DNA from: Macrocybe gigantea
Lineage: Eukaryota; Basidiomycota; Agaricomycetes; Agaricales; Callistosporiaceae
Direction of reading: 5' to 3'
Assembly (NCBI GenBank): GCA_011319805.1
Contig: SJRY01000273.1
Coordinates: 1-24,099, forward strand
Length of the DNA stretch: 24,099 bases
Part shown: in pieces, positions 1 through 8,885 of the stretch
Position numbering within the stretch: position 1 is the stretch's first letter
Layout of the letters: each line of letters begins with the position of its first letter
Notes under the pieces: model-generated
What the model saw: the letters and a program-made list of their open reading frames with translations, nothing else
Database searches by the model: none
What the model was told of the DNA's origin: nothing
Made by a program: the position numbers and the translations under genes

Positions 1-1345
1 TTAAATGATGAATTCCAAGTAGAGTCTGCCAACCAAATCATATGACATGAGAGTACCATCTCTCCTATGGTTATTACATATCTGAGTCTTGCCAATCTTG
101 TTGTTGGAATAGCCTTTGATGTAGCATCTGTCTTGAAATTCATATTATAAATAGTGCAAAAGACTCCATTTTTTACATTTGCCAATTCACTAGTGCAATT
201 TTTATATGCACAAAATGTTGGCCCTATAACAATTCCATCCATGACTATCATTTGAACAAATGCATTTGATTCAGTCACTTTAGCATCATCATCAATATCC
301 ATAGCAGTTGCTGCATGAGCTCTGGCTTCAGCTGCATCTTGAATAGCCAAATCAGCATCATCTCCAACTAATTGTGAACTGCATGATTTTTATCAATCCC
401 AACTGTTGCTGCAGGATTTTCTCCAGTTATCCTATCAGCAACCCATTTATATGGGTAAGCACATTTATCACAAGCATGATTTTCTGCACTTCTGATGATT
501 CCAGATTCACCAAGTATTTCAAATGCTTGCTTGGTAACTTCATTCAGGGAAATTATATCCAGAGTTTCAATTTCTGTCTCTGATGCAGTAGCAATTTGAT
601 GAATGGTTTTATTAACATAGCCATTCCAGACCTGTCTTCTTGAAATATTGATTCCAAGATGATAAAAAAAGCTTTCATTCCAAAATACAGCAATTGCCTG
701 AATAGAGCATGGAAATTATATACTGCATTGATAACAGCATTTCTAAAGATGCAATCTATCCAGAGATTCTTGCCAACTTTTAGATAAGTAGCATTATTGA
801 GAAACACTCGAGTCTGGATTTTATCATCTCCAGCATCTGCAGATATGATACTTTCATGATTTGCATAATAAAGAGTCTTGCATATATCACATTTGCTACT
901 CAGAATAGCAGCATTCTGATATAGTTGAGCACCTTTGATGAGCACTGTGGTGGAAATATCTCAAGCATGAGTATTTTGAGCTAGTAGAAAGCCATTACAC
1001 TCCATATTTTCACAAAGGCTTATCCAAGGACAAATAACATATACAGCTTGAGCAGGTATAAGGTTTGTCTTTTTGGCATTTTGATCAGGAAATAAAAGCA
1101 GTCCAAGGGCATCAAGTTTGATTGCTACTTGCTCTCATCTGGCAGATTCCTTTTAATAATATGTGCCAGTGCAGACAGCTAGCTAGTTGTGGTCTTCTTT
1201 TAGGCAAAATGCAGATTAAGCAAGCCAATGTGTCATCAGTAAAGGGGGTTGCAGCAGATTTGTGTGTGGAAGAAAGCAAGGTTGGTAACTGGATAGTTTT
1301 ATCCAGTAGTAGTTGATTAGTACCATGCAGATGGCATGCAACCAT
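1..1345 (-). pseudogene. KDZ transposase-associated CxC5/CxC6 cysteine-cluster region, decayed
   Basis: This is the N-terminal part of a Kyakuja-Dileera-Zisupton (KDZ) DNA transposase of the basidiomycete type, in which CxC5 and CxC6 zinc-binding clusters precede the catalytic domain. Reading leftward, the CxC5 part has CPW..LC.N..C (about 1040-985), then KCDICKTLYY (about 905-870) and a long stretch around NLWIDCIF. CxC6 follows with HACDKCAYPYKWVADRITG (about 480-420), then MDGIVIGPTFCAYKNCTSE (about 245-195) and, after a frameshift near 140, a C...CNNHR-like end. In-frame stops lie at about 963-961 (TGA) and 370-368 (TAG); another frame change lies near 1137. The part right of 1140 is less certain. 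The catalytic domain would be left of base 1. No intact reading frame remains. The family call comes from remembered motif patterns. Confidence 0.72.
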
Positions 1346-2336
1346 TGACTCCTGCTTTGTTGGGTCCGAAAAAAGGATGGGTGCTTGTTAAACTGCAAAT
1401 GAGTCAGCTTGAATCTCTATCACAACAAAGATGTCCCAAACAGCAGTCAAAGAAGGTTTCCTCATCAGAAGTCCCAGTGGTCTGGTAACTCCTTTCTCGT
1501 TTCGGATCAGCACACATTCCTGATAATGATCTTCGAAGGGCATGTTTGAGTAAGCAGTCGGTGGGTGGGACTATCCACATATCTGAGTCCTCCTGTTTCT
1601 CTTGCTGAGGTATGTCCCAGGTCAACAAGCTACCCGGTCAAATGCATGGTAGGGCTCTCCGAAGATCACCCTAGCACAGCCTTTTGATGCTTGATTCAGA
1701 CAGAGTCAGACTCAATGTTACTCTTAGTCCTGTTGTATGTCCAAGTACAATGAACAATGACCTCTGACAGAGACTGGAATATAGGTTAGCATGGGTTGGG
1801 GAATAGGAGTGAAAGATGAAAATGTTAGTTTTGCTAAAGGAAAAAGGTATAACGATGCAGCAGATTCCTTTGGTCACACAGCTCTCAAGGCCATCGGGCA
1901 ACAAAGGAAGGGCAGTGGGTGCACAAGGAGATAGCTTCAAGCATTTGCTATGCAAAACTAATTCTGCATGCAGGTCACTCTAACTAATCAGAGATGAGAG
2001 GTGGGGATAAGAATGCTAAGGATTAGCCAGCTCAAAGCTGAATTCTACTATATATGTTTTAACTATTTATACATTATGACATCTGAGCATGGACAACAAT
2101 TATGCTATCCTTATGTTTCGTGAAACTCTCAGCCCTAAGTTGAATGAGTAAGGATTCGACTGTGCTCCTCATAGTATCCTGCAGGTGCTGCATAATAATC
2201 CTATGCCCTGGTCAGTGCTGACGCGTCATTGTTATAGGTTGTCTTGGGCTGTCACATTGCATTTTGCTTGTCACATCGTGCTTCATGTCACATGTTCATC
2301 ATGTGATTCTTGAGTCATGTGCCCGTCATCAAGATA
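1346..2336. other. Unassigned stretch, no recognisable gene
   Basis: About 1 kb lies between the KDZ relic and LINE fragment A. Open frames here are short (74 and 94 codons on the minus strand) with no family motif I recognise. The right end (about 2250-2330) repeats CATGTG/GTCACAT-like words. CpG is sparse, as in the flanking relics. It may be the end of the KDZ element, another dead element, or old intergenic DNA. Confidence 0.4.
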
Positions 2337-3900
2337 ACACATTCAAGAAAAACCCAAGGTATCTCCAGACATCCTTGGGCTGTAAGGGAGTGTTGCCCAT
2401 GAATGGAGTGAATCCCAGATCAATAGAAGAATGGGGATCCTTACTATTGCATGAGAAATGCTGCAATTTGGTTTTGTTGTGCTTGATAACTAAACCGAAG
2501 TCTGTGAAGACATTGTACACTGAAGCGTACACCCTCTGGAGTTTCGGGATATTGTCTGGAATGGACTTGGACTGAGCAATGATCAGCCCATCATCCACAA
2601 ATGACATGATGGTCAGCATATCGCTAGCCTTCTGATATATTTTCAATACTGGTGCCAAGTACAGGGCTGACAGTATGGGAGATAGAGCTGAGTCTTGGCC
2701 AATACTGACATTAGCATCAAACTCAGGTGAGACGGCACTACACCAGGCATACACAGTTTTACACCCAATGAGGTAGGACTCGAAGAACCTCAACACCTGA
2801 CGTGTGAAGCCACCATGTTGAAGTATCCTCACCAACATATGATGGTTGAGTGAGGGGAAATATTGAGCAACATTGATAGCAATGACACTCATCTTGAGAC
2901 CCTTTAGCCAGCCTTGCTGGATGATATGGATCAAGAAAACCCCAGCATCCTCCATGAAGTTCTGCCAGATGCCGCCAAACTGCTTCAGGTTGAAAACAGC
3001 AAATTTGGTTGCTTTGTATTGCATATGTCACACTAGCATTTTCTTAATGAGCTTGCTGAGAGTATTCAAAAGCACAATTGGATGAAAGGCTTTTGGAATA
3101 TTATATGCAGGTTTGCCCAGTTTTGGAATGATCACTGATAGACTCTGCTTGAAGTAAGAGGGCCAGTGGCCTAGCTCCAGACATGCATTAGCAATGTTTA
3201 AGACAAAATCAGCTAAGTAAGGGAATTTCACAAGCTGCTTGACATGGCCTCAGGACAGGTAATCAGGTCCTGGAGTAGAGGTATTGCTACATGGCTCTAA
3301 GGACTCTCAGAATTCTGCAGCAGAAAATGGGACCCAGTCTCGAATTGGATATGGCTCGAGATCATCAAGCTTATCCAGATTGACTGGTCAGTCAGATGCA
3401 GCATTATAGGATTTATTGAGTGTGTTCCAAAGTGACTCGATAGAGTTACAAGGTTGTCCCTAAAAGGAGATAGCTTTGTAGGCCAGAAGTGGCCTTTGCT
3501 TTGTCCATGCAGCTAAATCCCATGGACATCACAACTTTTCAGCAACTTCCTTGATTTGCTGATCAAAGAAGGTGTGTTTAGCATCTTTAATAGCTCGCCA
3601 CTAGATGCAATGGTCACCCTCAGACCAGGTCTGCCTGAAGATGTTCAAAGTTTCGGAACAATACTGGTTCCACCAGCCTTTGCTCTGCTTTGATAACTTG
3701 CACTCCTTAGAATGGAGGTCCCAAGCATGATCAACAGATTTGGAGAGAGTCTAAAGAATGCTCTCTAAATCATCTGGTGACTTGATTGGTACCAGGTCCA
3801 TACCGAGCAGATCGCCAGCAATCTCGGAAATAAACTCAGGCATGCTGTCCTTTGAAAGAGTCCGGCATGGATCAGAAAGGTCCAGCAATGGAATATCTAC
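2337..3900 (-). mobile_element. LINE fragment A (Tad1-like): end of endonuclease plus reverse transcriptase, old copy
   Basis: This is a minus-strand fragment of the LINE family seen at 8872-13778. Its 5' side (about 3900-3540) holds the end of the endonuclease and the linker (SKSVDHAWDLHSKE-like). The reverse transcriptase runs from about 3480 to 2340, with NVAQYFPSLNHHMLVRILQH, a serine-rich SALSPILSALYL block and the catalytic FVDD at 2601-2590. A 231-codon open stretch remains, but frameshifts and stops separate it from the upstream part. Both ends are truncated: there is no RNase H, no 3' tail and no poly-A. It is clearly more diverged from LINE C than LINE F is and is very poor in CpG, so it is an old copy. 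It now separates the KDZ relic from the Tet-like relic. Confidence 0.85.
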
Positions 3901-5151
3901 AAAGCACTACAAGCAATGCTATCTAAAAGCAACCCAAGGCATCAAGCGACCTCCCTCCCATGTTTTAGCTTGCCATGTTCTGCCAGCAAGTCCAGTGATG
4001 CTTGCTGAGCCTTATTTCAGCATTCAGAATCTTGAAGTTACCTCAGGGGCTTACAGCACTAAAATGAAGTGCAAAAACAAGCCCCAGAGTGATCCTAAGA
4101 AATGCTACACATTGAAAGAATTTCAGGAAGCTTATTCAGACTTTCAGCTTGCTGAATAGAATAAATAGTATGCATTTTGCATTAGTTTTTTGCATAGTTT
4201 AATTATTTACTAATGATCATGGCCATTAGTGAGCTACATCCTATCCTGGATAATACAACAAAGATTGTCACCATCATGGCTGGCTAGCCTGTGTAGTCCA
4301 ATTATGCCTCTGATTGTGACTCAGTACTGCAGTTCATGATAGCTGAAGGTGAGAATGCATGCTTACCTATAGATACCAATGCTGCCTATGGCACTTTTGC
4401 TGCACTCAATATCGGGATTGGCTTTGGCCAAGGACAATAAGAACTAAGATTTTTAAAAAAATCAAGGCAAAAAGATTTAATCAAGCAGCTTGTTAGCCAT
4501 AAAGGCCTTCAGTGTATAGCACACTTTTAAAATAGTGCATCAATCTCTAGAATAATATACCAATTTATCTTTCCTATCATCTTTTCTTTCTAGGTGCATT
4601 TCAAATCTGGGTACCTTGTGTTCATGGATATTATCATGAACAGCTGCAATAGCTATACAAGCAGATACTGCACCTCCATTTTGTATTTTCTGGCTCAGTT
4701 TATCCAGCTGCAGCCTTCAACCTTGGTCCCAATGTCTGGTGCTACAGACATAGAGATGTTTTAAATTGTTCCTTTGGCCTTTGTGCTATAACTAACTGCA
4801 CTAGGCAAGTTTAACTCAAAAAAAGGTAGCCATCTGATATTATGGAATCTCAAACTCATCATCAAATTTCCCCATAGTGCTACAGTCCTCATCCTCTCTG
4901 CAACAGTTGCCTATTCTAATATCCTCATTCAAGATGGGAAACAGCACTGCTCATTTACCCAGTACTGTCCTGGAGCAATATTTCATTTTCTTGATGATGG
5001 CTTTCACACTCGTAAGGCATTGAAGGCCATGTCAAAGGGTGAGGATGAAGATGAGTCAAAGCAAATGCAGAAATTGGAGGAACAAAATTGGGAGAAAGGG
5101 GTGGCCCTGATATCAATCTGGAAGGAGATTCAAGAGCAGTACATACAATAG
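3901..5151 (+). pseudogene. Tet-like 2OG-Fe(II) dioxygenase (fungal TET/JBP-type) pseudogene
   Basis: This relic matches the expanded basidiomycete family of Tet-like, 2-oxoglutarate/Fe(II)-dependent oxygenases; relatives in the TET/JBP superfamily oxidise 5-methylcytosine. In order I see CYTLKEFQEAYSDFQLAE (to 4156), ASDCDSVLQFMIAEGENA and GTFAALNIGIGFGQGQ (to about 4440), AFQIWVPCVHGYYHEQL (about 4600-4650), FNLGPNVWCYRHRDVLN with the iron-binding HxD at 4749-4757, LILWNLKLIIKFP (about 4840), the distal block VAYSN at 4909-4920, and SFTQY near 4950. The final frame is open to a TAG at 5149-5151 and ends in a typical WEKG...IWKEI tail. Stops and at least two frame changes break it. The position expected to hold the distal iron-binding His is Tyr (4912-4914), and the nearby conserved Arg reads His (4945-4947). 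LINE A abuts its 5' end, so the N-terminus is lost. The family call is from memory. Confidence 0.7.
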
Positions 5152-5636
5152 TCACTATGTGGAATACTATTACTAAAGGGATTTTTATGAATTTTCAGTA
5201 ATATAGCTTATCTGCAATGCATGTCAATTTTTTTTGACTGACTGAGCTCTACAGAACTTTGAGTAGCCTGGTTTCTCCACTAGGCTTTCCACAATTAGAG
5301 GTGATGGTGGTGGTATATGGCCAGCAACAAGCGAGCAGCATCTGAAAATATAGCTTATGTGAGTGGCTTGCTTTTTTCTCCTACTGTTGCTCATGTGACA
5401 CTTGTATTTTCAGTCCACTCCCAGAAGTTCTGCTGCATGACAAGAATAAAGGCCTCTGCTGTAGCTGCAAGCTAGGCTTTCTTCTCAGATTTTTTTATAC
5501 TGTCTTTGACAGGCTGAAGTCCAACTATTCATAAGTAAGGTTGCTATCCAAGATGCTGCTCTAAAAAGGCTGATGCAGTTTGTGTATGCTCTAGTCTCAG
5601 TTTGCATAATTCTTATATTCACATACCTTCTAGCTC
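5152..5636 (+). pseudogene. Possible relic of a small spliced gene (start near 5317)
   Basis: No family is recognised. An ATG at 5317 opens a 14-codon exon (MASNKRAASENIAY). It is followed by a well-formed fungal-type intron at 5359-5413 (GTGAGT to TTTTCAG, 55 bp) that keeps the frame. The second exon then meets TGA, TAA and TAG codons and ends against LINE B. It could be a further gene of the decayed KDZ/Tet cassette or chance. The flanking 5152-5316 holds nothing I can name. Confidence 0.25.
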
Positions 5637-7212
5637 TTTTTTTTTTTTTTTTAAATCAATAATTTTTATAGTAGTACTCAATAGCAGTCCACTTGTACAT
5701 ATACAGTAGTATCTATGATAAATATGATGAGTCCAAAAGAAACTGGACTGAAGAGATAAACATAGAAGGCACACTAATTCTGTTATCTCCTATCTGCATG
5801 TGACTGCTCACCACTTGTGCCCTTTCTCACTTGTTCGCTAGGTCAATGTCCCCCAGCTTCTAAGAGCCAGATGTGGTCAGTTCCATGTAAAGGATCCAAA
5901 AGGGCCCATACTGACAGATGTCACAGAATCTGCAATGCATACTGAAGCTCGGTGTTCGCTTTCATCAAACACCATGCTGACTTGATGCTCTGAGTCCCCC
6001 AGTCTAAGGGCTGGTTATGGTTAATTCCACACAAAGGCCCCACAAGGAGCCATAATCCAAAGTATCCTCTGCTATGAAAGGGCAGTTACCCACCCCCCAG
6101 ATCCAGGATAAAAGCACCTGCCATCTTATTTGATGTTAGGTACTTAACAAATCAGAAGCATACAAAGGCATTGTACTAGTGTTCAGCTGGCCTATGCCAG
6201 TTGTGGCACAAAGTCATGACATGGACGGAGTCTTCAGGCCCTCATCCACAGGAGCATTTATCGCTCTCAGTGAAATTAAACCTCACCAGATATGCATTGA
6301 TCGGAGCATGGCCACATGCAATGTGACAGCAGCAAGCATACAACTCATTATCTGTCACCAGTTTTATAAACCCCATTCTTTTGTGAGATGGGTATTTGTA
6401 GGCATCAGGTTTACTTGCATTGTGAAAGCGAAACATAGTTGCACTAATATATTTCTTGATTTCAGAATTCTGGTACCAAGCTGCATGCATGTCATCGTCT
6501 GCTTCCTTTCAGAGAGCATCTGTGGTATAAAGAGGGTGGTGGCCCAAAGGGATATCAAGGCTGCAAGCGAGCTCATGTGCTTTGACCTGGATAGTCTACT
6601 TCCAGCAGGAAGGGACATGCCAGAACTGAATCCAGCACTCCTCAGACAGCAATAGTCAAGTATGCAGTAATGTGCACAGTGCAATAGAATGTGCTTGTGC
6701 AGAGTGGGGATTGCAGTCAATGATGTAGTTAATTGCATTCATTGAGTCAAAAAAGCACATGAAAGATATTGCTCCATCTTGTGCAATAGCCCTTTGAATC
6801 ACCATGCAAAGTCCAATGAGCTCAATATCATTGCTAATCACTTTACCAACTGGCTGATGAGTCTCGAATACAAGTCTGCCCTCCCAGTATACCTTGGAGG
6901 AGTAGACAGACTACTTAGTGAGTGCTTCTGCTTTTATGGGCATGGCGCCATCACTACTCACATATATACAATCTGGCTTGGCTTGGCACTCAGTGAGTGC
7001 CTGGTTGAGTGATGTGTGATAAGCTTTGACAGAGTCTTCATCTCTGCCCAAAAGCTTATGGATCTCAAGGCAACTGCTGAACTCATCAATGAGCCACCTG
7101 CCCAGATTATTCACATCTGCGAAATAGTCTGTGGATAAAAAGTTTGGAGGTTTAAGGTCCACCAAGTCCTTGAGAGGGCACTTCAGTGCATTGTGCTGCC
7201 TGTCCAATAAGG
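5637..7212 (-). mobile_element. LINE fragment B: RNase H, ORF2 C-terminus, 3' UTR and tail, old copy
   Basis: This is a 5'-truncated LINE on the minus strand ending in poly-A (poly-T at 5637-5652 on the given strand). From 7212 leftward it encodes the linker DRQHNALKCPLKDLVDL, then RNase H: YVSSDGAMP (first Asp), NDIELIGL (Glu) and CFFDSMNAI (second Asp), so the DED set is still visible despite a stop near 6911. After about 6650 comes the C-terminal part (KKYISATMFRF, then CCCHIACGH and KCSCG, a Cys/His-rich motif). The 3' UTR (about 6090-5700) and the tail (5653-5710) match LINE D but are strongly diverged. CpG is scarce. Its 5' junction at about 7212 abuts an LTR-like piece. Confidence 0.82.
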
Positions 7213-7256
7213 TGTTGAAACTAGGCACAGGGAACACTCTGGACAAGCCCTAGAAC

Positions 7257-7332
7257 CTAGAAGTCCTGAGTAAGAACACTAATAATTGAGTTATATACAA
7301 GTACTTGTCTAGAAGTCCTGAGTGAGAACACT
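7257..7332. repeat. 24-bp direct repeat pair
   Basis: The word ctagaagtcctgagtRagaa followed by cact occurs at 7257-7280 and again at 7309-7332 with one difference. The copies start 52 bases apart and lie inside the LTR-like segment. Confidence 0.8.
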
Positions 7333-7376
7333 GGGGACTTCAAGGCACTCTGTGCTACCTATATATATGTGTAGAA

Positions 7377-7519
7377 GGCTGTACATTGCTGCAGGCACAG
7401 CTGTAGGCTGTGCACTGCTGCAGACATAGCCATTTACTGTGCATTACTGCATGCACAGCTTGTACTGTGCATTGCTGCGCACATAGCCATAGGCTGTGTG
7501 CATTGCTAGGTGCATAGCC
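7377..7519. repeat. Minisatellite, five imperfect units of 27-31 bp
   Basis: Successive units start at about 7377, 7406, 7437, 7465 and 7492. Each follows the pattern (gg)ctgtgcattgctgc..gcacagc/catagcc with length variation from 27 to 31 bp. The array sits within the LTR-like segment. The 61-codon minus-strand open frame across it is just the repeat read through. Confidence 0.8.
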
Positions 7520-7588
7520 TGGGTCCTGTCCTATGTACAAATCTGGACAGGAGGGGCATTTCTAACACCTCCCCCTGACCTGAACTGA

Positions 7589-7651
7589 TTTTTTTTTTTG
7601 TTTTTTTTTAAATCAACAATTTATAAAGTGGTGCTTGATGGCAGTCTGCTT
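7589..7651 (-). repeat. Orphan LINE/SINE 3' tail
   Basis: An interrupted poly-T (7589-7609) is followed by aaatcaacaatttataaag and then the diverged tail to 7651, on the minus strand. It is the shared LINE/SINE tail without any body. It abuts the head of SINE A in opposite orientation, so SINE A is bracketed by inverted copies of the tail. Confidence 0.85.
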
Positions 7652-7661
7652 AGGGCCCCAG

Positions 7662-7739
7662 TAGCCCAGTGGTTTAATCGCCACTAAAAGACTGGAGAGG
7701 TGGCTGTGCAGCTACTGGAAAGGTTGTGGGTTTGATTCC
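7662..7739 (+). promoter_or_regulatory. Pol III internal promoter (A and B boxes) of SINE A
   Basis: A box TAGCCCAGTGG is at 7662-7672 and B box GGTTTGATTCC at 7729-7739; canonical B is GGTTCGANTCC, so one C-to-T change. The spacing is longer than in most tRNAs, and the stem partners do not form a clean cloverleaf, so this is a tRNA-derived promoter and not a working tRNA. Confidence 0.75.
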
Positions 7740-8789
7740 CACTCATCCCCTATACCTTGAAAGTAGGGATAGGCATGTGACCCATCATTGGTTACAGTCA
7801 TGTGCTCGGTGACTCAGGTTGGTAATCAACTCTGAGGCAGTACCATGGTCATGTGACCTTCCATAACTAGGGTGGTAACGTGGTCATGTGATAGGGATGA
7901 TTGCGGAAGCCCAAAGTGGCAGGTCAGGTGACCCCTGACAGGCCGTGCCTGAAATGGTCATGTGATTAATCATATGATCAAGTAGGGAGTGAAAGCACAG
8001 GGCGTGGTAAGTGGGGAAAAGACTTGAGAACCACCCAACCTATGATGTGCACCCTGTAATGGGGCATTCCAAAGCATGTGCACTTCTGGAAGGTGCTGCG
8101 CACCCTGTAATAGGGAGTCTCTTCAGACTGCGAGCTTAGGACAGGACACCCCCCACCGGTTAATCTCATGCCCAGTCTAACCAACTGGATTAGGCTAGGA
8201 ACCTGGTTATTAGTCAGCATTGGTAGTGTGGACCGGTCCTTGGGCACACTTGGGGAGTCCCCAGGCCCAGGGGTAGCCACCACATGATCGTAAAGCACTG
8301 CTCAGGTGGGAGCCTGAGACCTCCTTGTGGAGCATGTATAACTGGGTTAAGCATGGGTGTAAAACTCCCTGGCCTAGGCCTTAGGTCTAGGGGTGCATAC
8401 TGGGGCTGGACGCTGGCAAGGCAGAGACCTGAGACACAATTGGGGATCCGCGCCCTCTGGGCATCAGCGAACCATGTGCTCAGGAATGGAAAAATTCAAG
8501 TAGGTGGGGCTTACCAATACCCAGCTTGTTGTTGGCTTGGCCTCTTGGTAACTCACTCCCTGGCTGAAATTCAGACTGTGGCAGACCAGGGCAGTCCCCT
8601 GACTCTGGCCCGAGAGGACTCATCCTCTGCCGGTTCACCTGGATGACTAATCCAGGCTTTGAATCCAAGTTGATTCTGGGGTCTAGACACAGAATTCCAC
8701 GAGTTAGTCTAGCACCTATCCTGCAAAGGAGACGGTGATAAGGGTCCTCCACTTGGAGGGCCCTAAACTTCACATATCTAGTGTAGATA

Positions 8790-8840
8790 CCAATGTGTAT
8801 TTACAAGCGGACTGCCATCGAGCACCGCTATATAAATTGT

Positions 8841-8871
<31 letters not shown>
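8790..8871 (+). repeat. LINE-derived 3' tail and poly-A of SINE A
   Basis: The core runs from cagtgtatt-like sequence through gcggactgccatcgagcac to tataaattgttgattt plus poly-A. It is the same tail as at 15843-15928 (LINE D), 13779-13860 (SINE B), 7589-7651 (orphan) and, diverged, 5637-5710 (LINE B). The shared end is the likely site where the LINE reverse transcriptase starts copying. Confidence 0.85.
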
Positions 8872-8872
<1 letters not shown>

Positions 8873-8885
8873 CTGCACAGAGTGA
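8871..8885 (+). repeat. Target-site duplication, half 1 (beside SINE A)
   Basis: aactgcacagagtga directly follows the poly-A of SINE A; the first one or two A residues cannot be told from poly-A. The same 15 bases, on the minus strand, directly precede the head of SINE B (14995 to 14981). It is part of LINE ORF2, at the point where ORF2 is cut. Confidence 0.85.

Larger units (their letters stand above)
7213..7567 (-). repeat. LTR-like segment (possible solo LTR, copia-style)
   Basis: Read on the minus strand, this begins TGTTAGAAATGCCCC (7567 leftward) and can be ended at TTTCAACA (7213), giving TG...CA ends. It carries a TATATAAC box (7297-7290) followed by a 24-bp direct repeat. I found no matching target-site duplication, so either the borders are wrong or one side has been rearranged. 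No internal coding sequence accompanies it. Confidence 0.35.
7653..8871 (+). mobile_element. SINE A: long (about 1.2 kb) tRNA-headed SINE with LINE-derived tail
   Basis: The element begins GGGCCCCAGTAGCCCAGTGG. Its head resembles a tRNA gene, with A box TAGCCCAGTGG (7662-7672) and B box GGTTTGATTCC (7729-7739), the hallmarks of an internal RNA polymerase III promoter. A body of about 1 kb of no known family follows. The last 70 or so bases (about 8790-8846) match the LINE D tail (ending tataaattgttgattt), and poly-A runs to about 8871. SINE B is an inverted, nearly identical copy. No open frame in the body looks like a real gene. The size is far above the usual 100-600 bp of SINEs. It presumably moved with the reverse transcriptase of the partner LINE, judging by the shared tail. 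The 3' flank is one half of a target duplication whose mate lies beside SINE B. Confidence 0.85.

Noticed and set aside
553..945. The 130-codon minus-strand frame as an intact small gene.
   Set aside because: Its sequence continues in frame on both sides past stops (961-963 and 368-370) with CxC5/CxC6 motifs, so it is a slice of a larger broken protein.
3758..4159. A 133-codon plus-strand frame as one gene.
   Set aside because: Its first half is antisense to LINE A and only the second half (after about 3900) belongs to the Tet-like relic; the frame bridges a junction by chance.
7653..7745. A working tRNA gene.
   Set aside because: The A and B boxes are good, but I cannot fold a proper acceptor stem and anticodon arm. 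The same sequence repeats at the head of SINE B with the 1.2-kb body attached, so it is a SINE head.
8284..8646. A 120-codon open frame in SINE A with a near-identical partner in SINE B (14363-14001), plus a 97-codon antisense frame at 8773-8480.
   Set aside because: The two copies are so similar that keeping a frame says nothing about selection. The protein is Gly/Arg/Leu-rich with no motif, both strands are open, and a pol III transcript would not normally be translated.
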